Below, one piece after another: positions 20,773 through 21,655 of a stretch of 21,655 bases of DNA. The stretch's first letter is position 1. Each line of letters opens with the position of its first letter. Under the pieces are notes generated by a model, which worked only from the letters and a program-made list of their open reading frames with translations, ran no database searches and was not told where the DNA came from. The DNA comes from Bacillota bacterium (GTDB lineage: Bacteria > Bacillota > Dehalobacteriia > UBA4068 > UBA4997). The DNA is taken from NCBI GenBank assembly GCA_017398165.1, contig JAFQHB010000215.1, positions 1 through 21,655 on the forward strand, read 5' to 3'. The translations under genes were made by a program, and so were the position numbers.

Positions 20773-21618
20773 TTAAAGCTCAACGCTCTTATGACGCTGG
20801 CTGTGACAGTTCATAGTGACGAAAACCGGCAGAGATGCGATATGGCAGGGGAAATACTCCACATTTACCGCCAATGCAGTCGCTACACCGCCGAGACCCT
20901 GGGGTCCGATACCCAGCTTGTTGATGCGCTCCAGCAGTTCTTCTTCCATCTTGGCATAGTTCGGGTTGGGATTGTGTACGCCGATCTCGCGGTTCAGCGC
21001 TTTCTTGGAAAGGTAAGCGGCATAATCCGCAGTACCGCCGACGCCGACGCCGACCACTACGGGCGGACAGGGCTTGCCGCCGGCAGCATCGACAGTCTCG
21101 ACTACGAAATCCATAACGCCTTTCAGGCCGTCAGCCGGGCGCAGCATACGCACAGCCGAGCAGTTCTCGGCGCCGCCGCCCTTGGGCAGCAGGGTGATCT
21201 TCAGGCCGTCGCCCTCTACGATCTCATAATGAATAACGGCAGGGGTGTTATCCTTGGTGTTGACACGCTCAAAAATCGGCTCTGCCACCATAGATTTACG
21301 CAGATAGCCGTTGGTATAGCCGCGGCGCACACCCTCATTGATAGCGTCCACCAGGCCGCCGCCGGTGATTACCAGCTCCTGACCCATCTCGATAATGAAA
21401 AGTGCGGTGCCGGTATCCTGGCACAGAGCTACCTCTTCCTCGGCAGCTACCTTGTAGTTGTCGCAGACCTGACCCAGGATATATTTACCGATATCCGAGC
21501 CTTCTTTCTCCTGCATATCGCTGAGGGCTTTTTTTACGTCCTCAGGCAGATTGTACGCAGCGTCCATACACAGCTTTTCTACTGCGTCGGTGATCACGCT
21601 TGCCTGCAATTCACGCAT
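20773..21618 (-). CDS. Class I fumarate hydratase, alpha subunit
   Basis: Iron-sulfur subunit of the oxygen-sensitive class I fumarase. 281 residues from the chosen start. The three cluster cysteines are present: Cys66 in CQDTGTALF, Cys153 in GGGAENCSAVRML and Cys184 in GGKPCPPVVVGVGVGGT. The C-terminal part has GPQGLGGVATALAVN and ends HKSVEL. The frame opens three codons earlier with GTG, but AAGGAG is 10 nt from ATG 21618 and only 3 nt from that GTG, so I prefer the ATG. In an anaerobe this enzyme fits a reductive branch from malate to fumarate and succinate. The window ends 37 bp upstream, so its promoter cannot be judged. Confidence 0.94.
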   Translation of the reverse strand: MRELQASVITDAVEKLCMDAAYNLPEDVKKALSDMQEKEGSDIGKYILGQVCDNYKVAAEEEVALCQDTGTALFIIEMGQELVITGGGLVDAINEGVRRGYTNGYLRKSMVAEPIFERVNTKDNTPAVIHYEIVEGDGLKITLLPKGGGAENCSAVRMLRPADGLKGVMDFVVETVDAAGGKPCPPVVVGVGVGGTADYAAYLSKKALNREIGVHNPNPNYAKMEEELLERINKLGIGPQGLGGVATALAVNVEYFPCHIASLPVFVTMNCHSQRHKSVEL

Positions 21619-21655
21619 TTTGCACACACTCCTTACTTTGTTTTTTCACAAATAA

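Noticed and set aside
1..21655. CRISPR array, phage, insertion sequence, toxin-antitoxin pair or defence island
   Set aside because: No spaced identical repeats, no transposase, integrase or nuclease motifs, and no terminal inverted repeats were seen. Nearly all genes are metabolic or housekeeping.

Overview
The window looks like a chromosomal segment of a fairly GC-rich member of the Bacillota (Firmicutes), with a class such as Negativicutes as my best guess rather than a demonstrated identity. The reasons are gene order (DUF2232 protein next to rplI; glyA, comEB, wecB, atpI-like in a row), strong GGAGG-type ribosome binding sites, frequent GTG/TTG starts, a type I-beta DAHP synthase, and a secreted protein with copper-amine-oxidase-N-like 'stalk' repeats. 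Nearly everything is on the minus strand; only mscL and a small SMR transporter are on the plus strand. I see no tRNA, rRNA, CRISPR array, insertion sequence or prophage.

Layout from left to right. 1-1.7 kb: rplI and a DUF2232 membrane protein. 1.7-2.4 kb: plus-strand mscL with its own promoter and terminator. 2.5-11.4 kb: a minus-strand aromatic amino acid supercluster transcribed pheA, aroB, aroC, aroE-aroK fusion, aroQ, aroF, aroA, tyrA. It encodes all seven shikimate-pathway steps from erythrose-4-phosphate plus PEP to chorismate, and both branch enzymes toward phenylalanine and tyrosine; only the final transaminase is missing. A good promoter lies before pheA. 11.5-12.7 kb: ilvC with its own promoter, overlapped by a 15-bp perfect inverted repeat, and a terminator that separates it from pheA. 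12.8-16.5 kb: glyA, comEB, wecB and an atpI/atpZ-like gene, a block that in other Bacillota leads into the ATP synthase operon but here stops. 16.5-17.3 kb: a 400-bp divergent promoter region and an EmrE-type SMR transporter. 17.5-20.05 kb: a two-gene unit for envelope or secreted proteins (a lipoprotein, then a stalk-domain protein that carries an apparent single-base frameshift near its signal peptide). 20.2-21.6 kb: the two subunits of an iron-sulfur class I fumarase.

The most unusual structure is not a gene. Short tandem duplications (10-17 bp units, 2-3 copies) occur at or just after the 3' ends of at least seven minus-strand genes (yybS-like, aroQ, aroE-aroK, aroC, pheA, comEB, glyA). 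Two of these loci (aroC and glyA) share 17 of 18 bases although they are 7.4 kb apart. Other points of interest are the completeness of the aromatic cluster with its aroE-aroK fusion, a chain of hairpins between aroB and aroC, the inverted repeat over the ilvC promoter, the orphan atpI-like gene with a long acidic extension, a duplicated 25-bp translation start shared by the two envelope genes, and the repairable frameshift.
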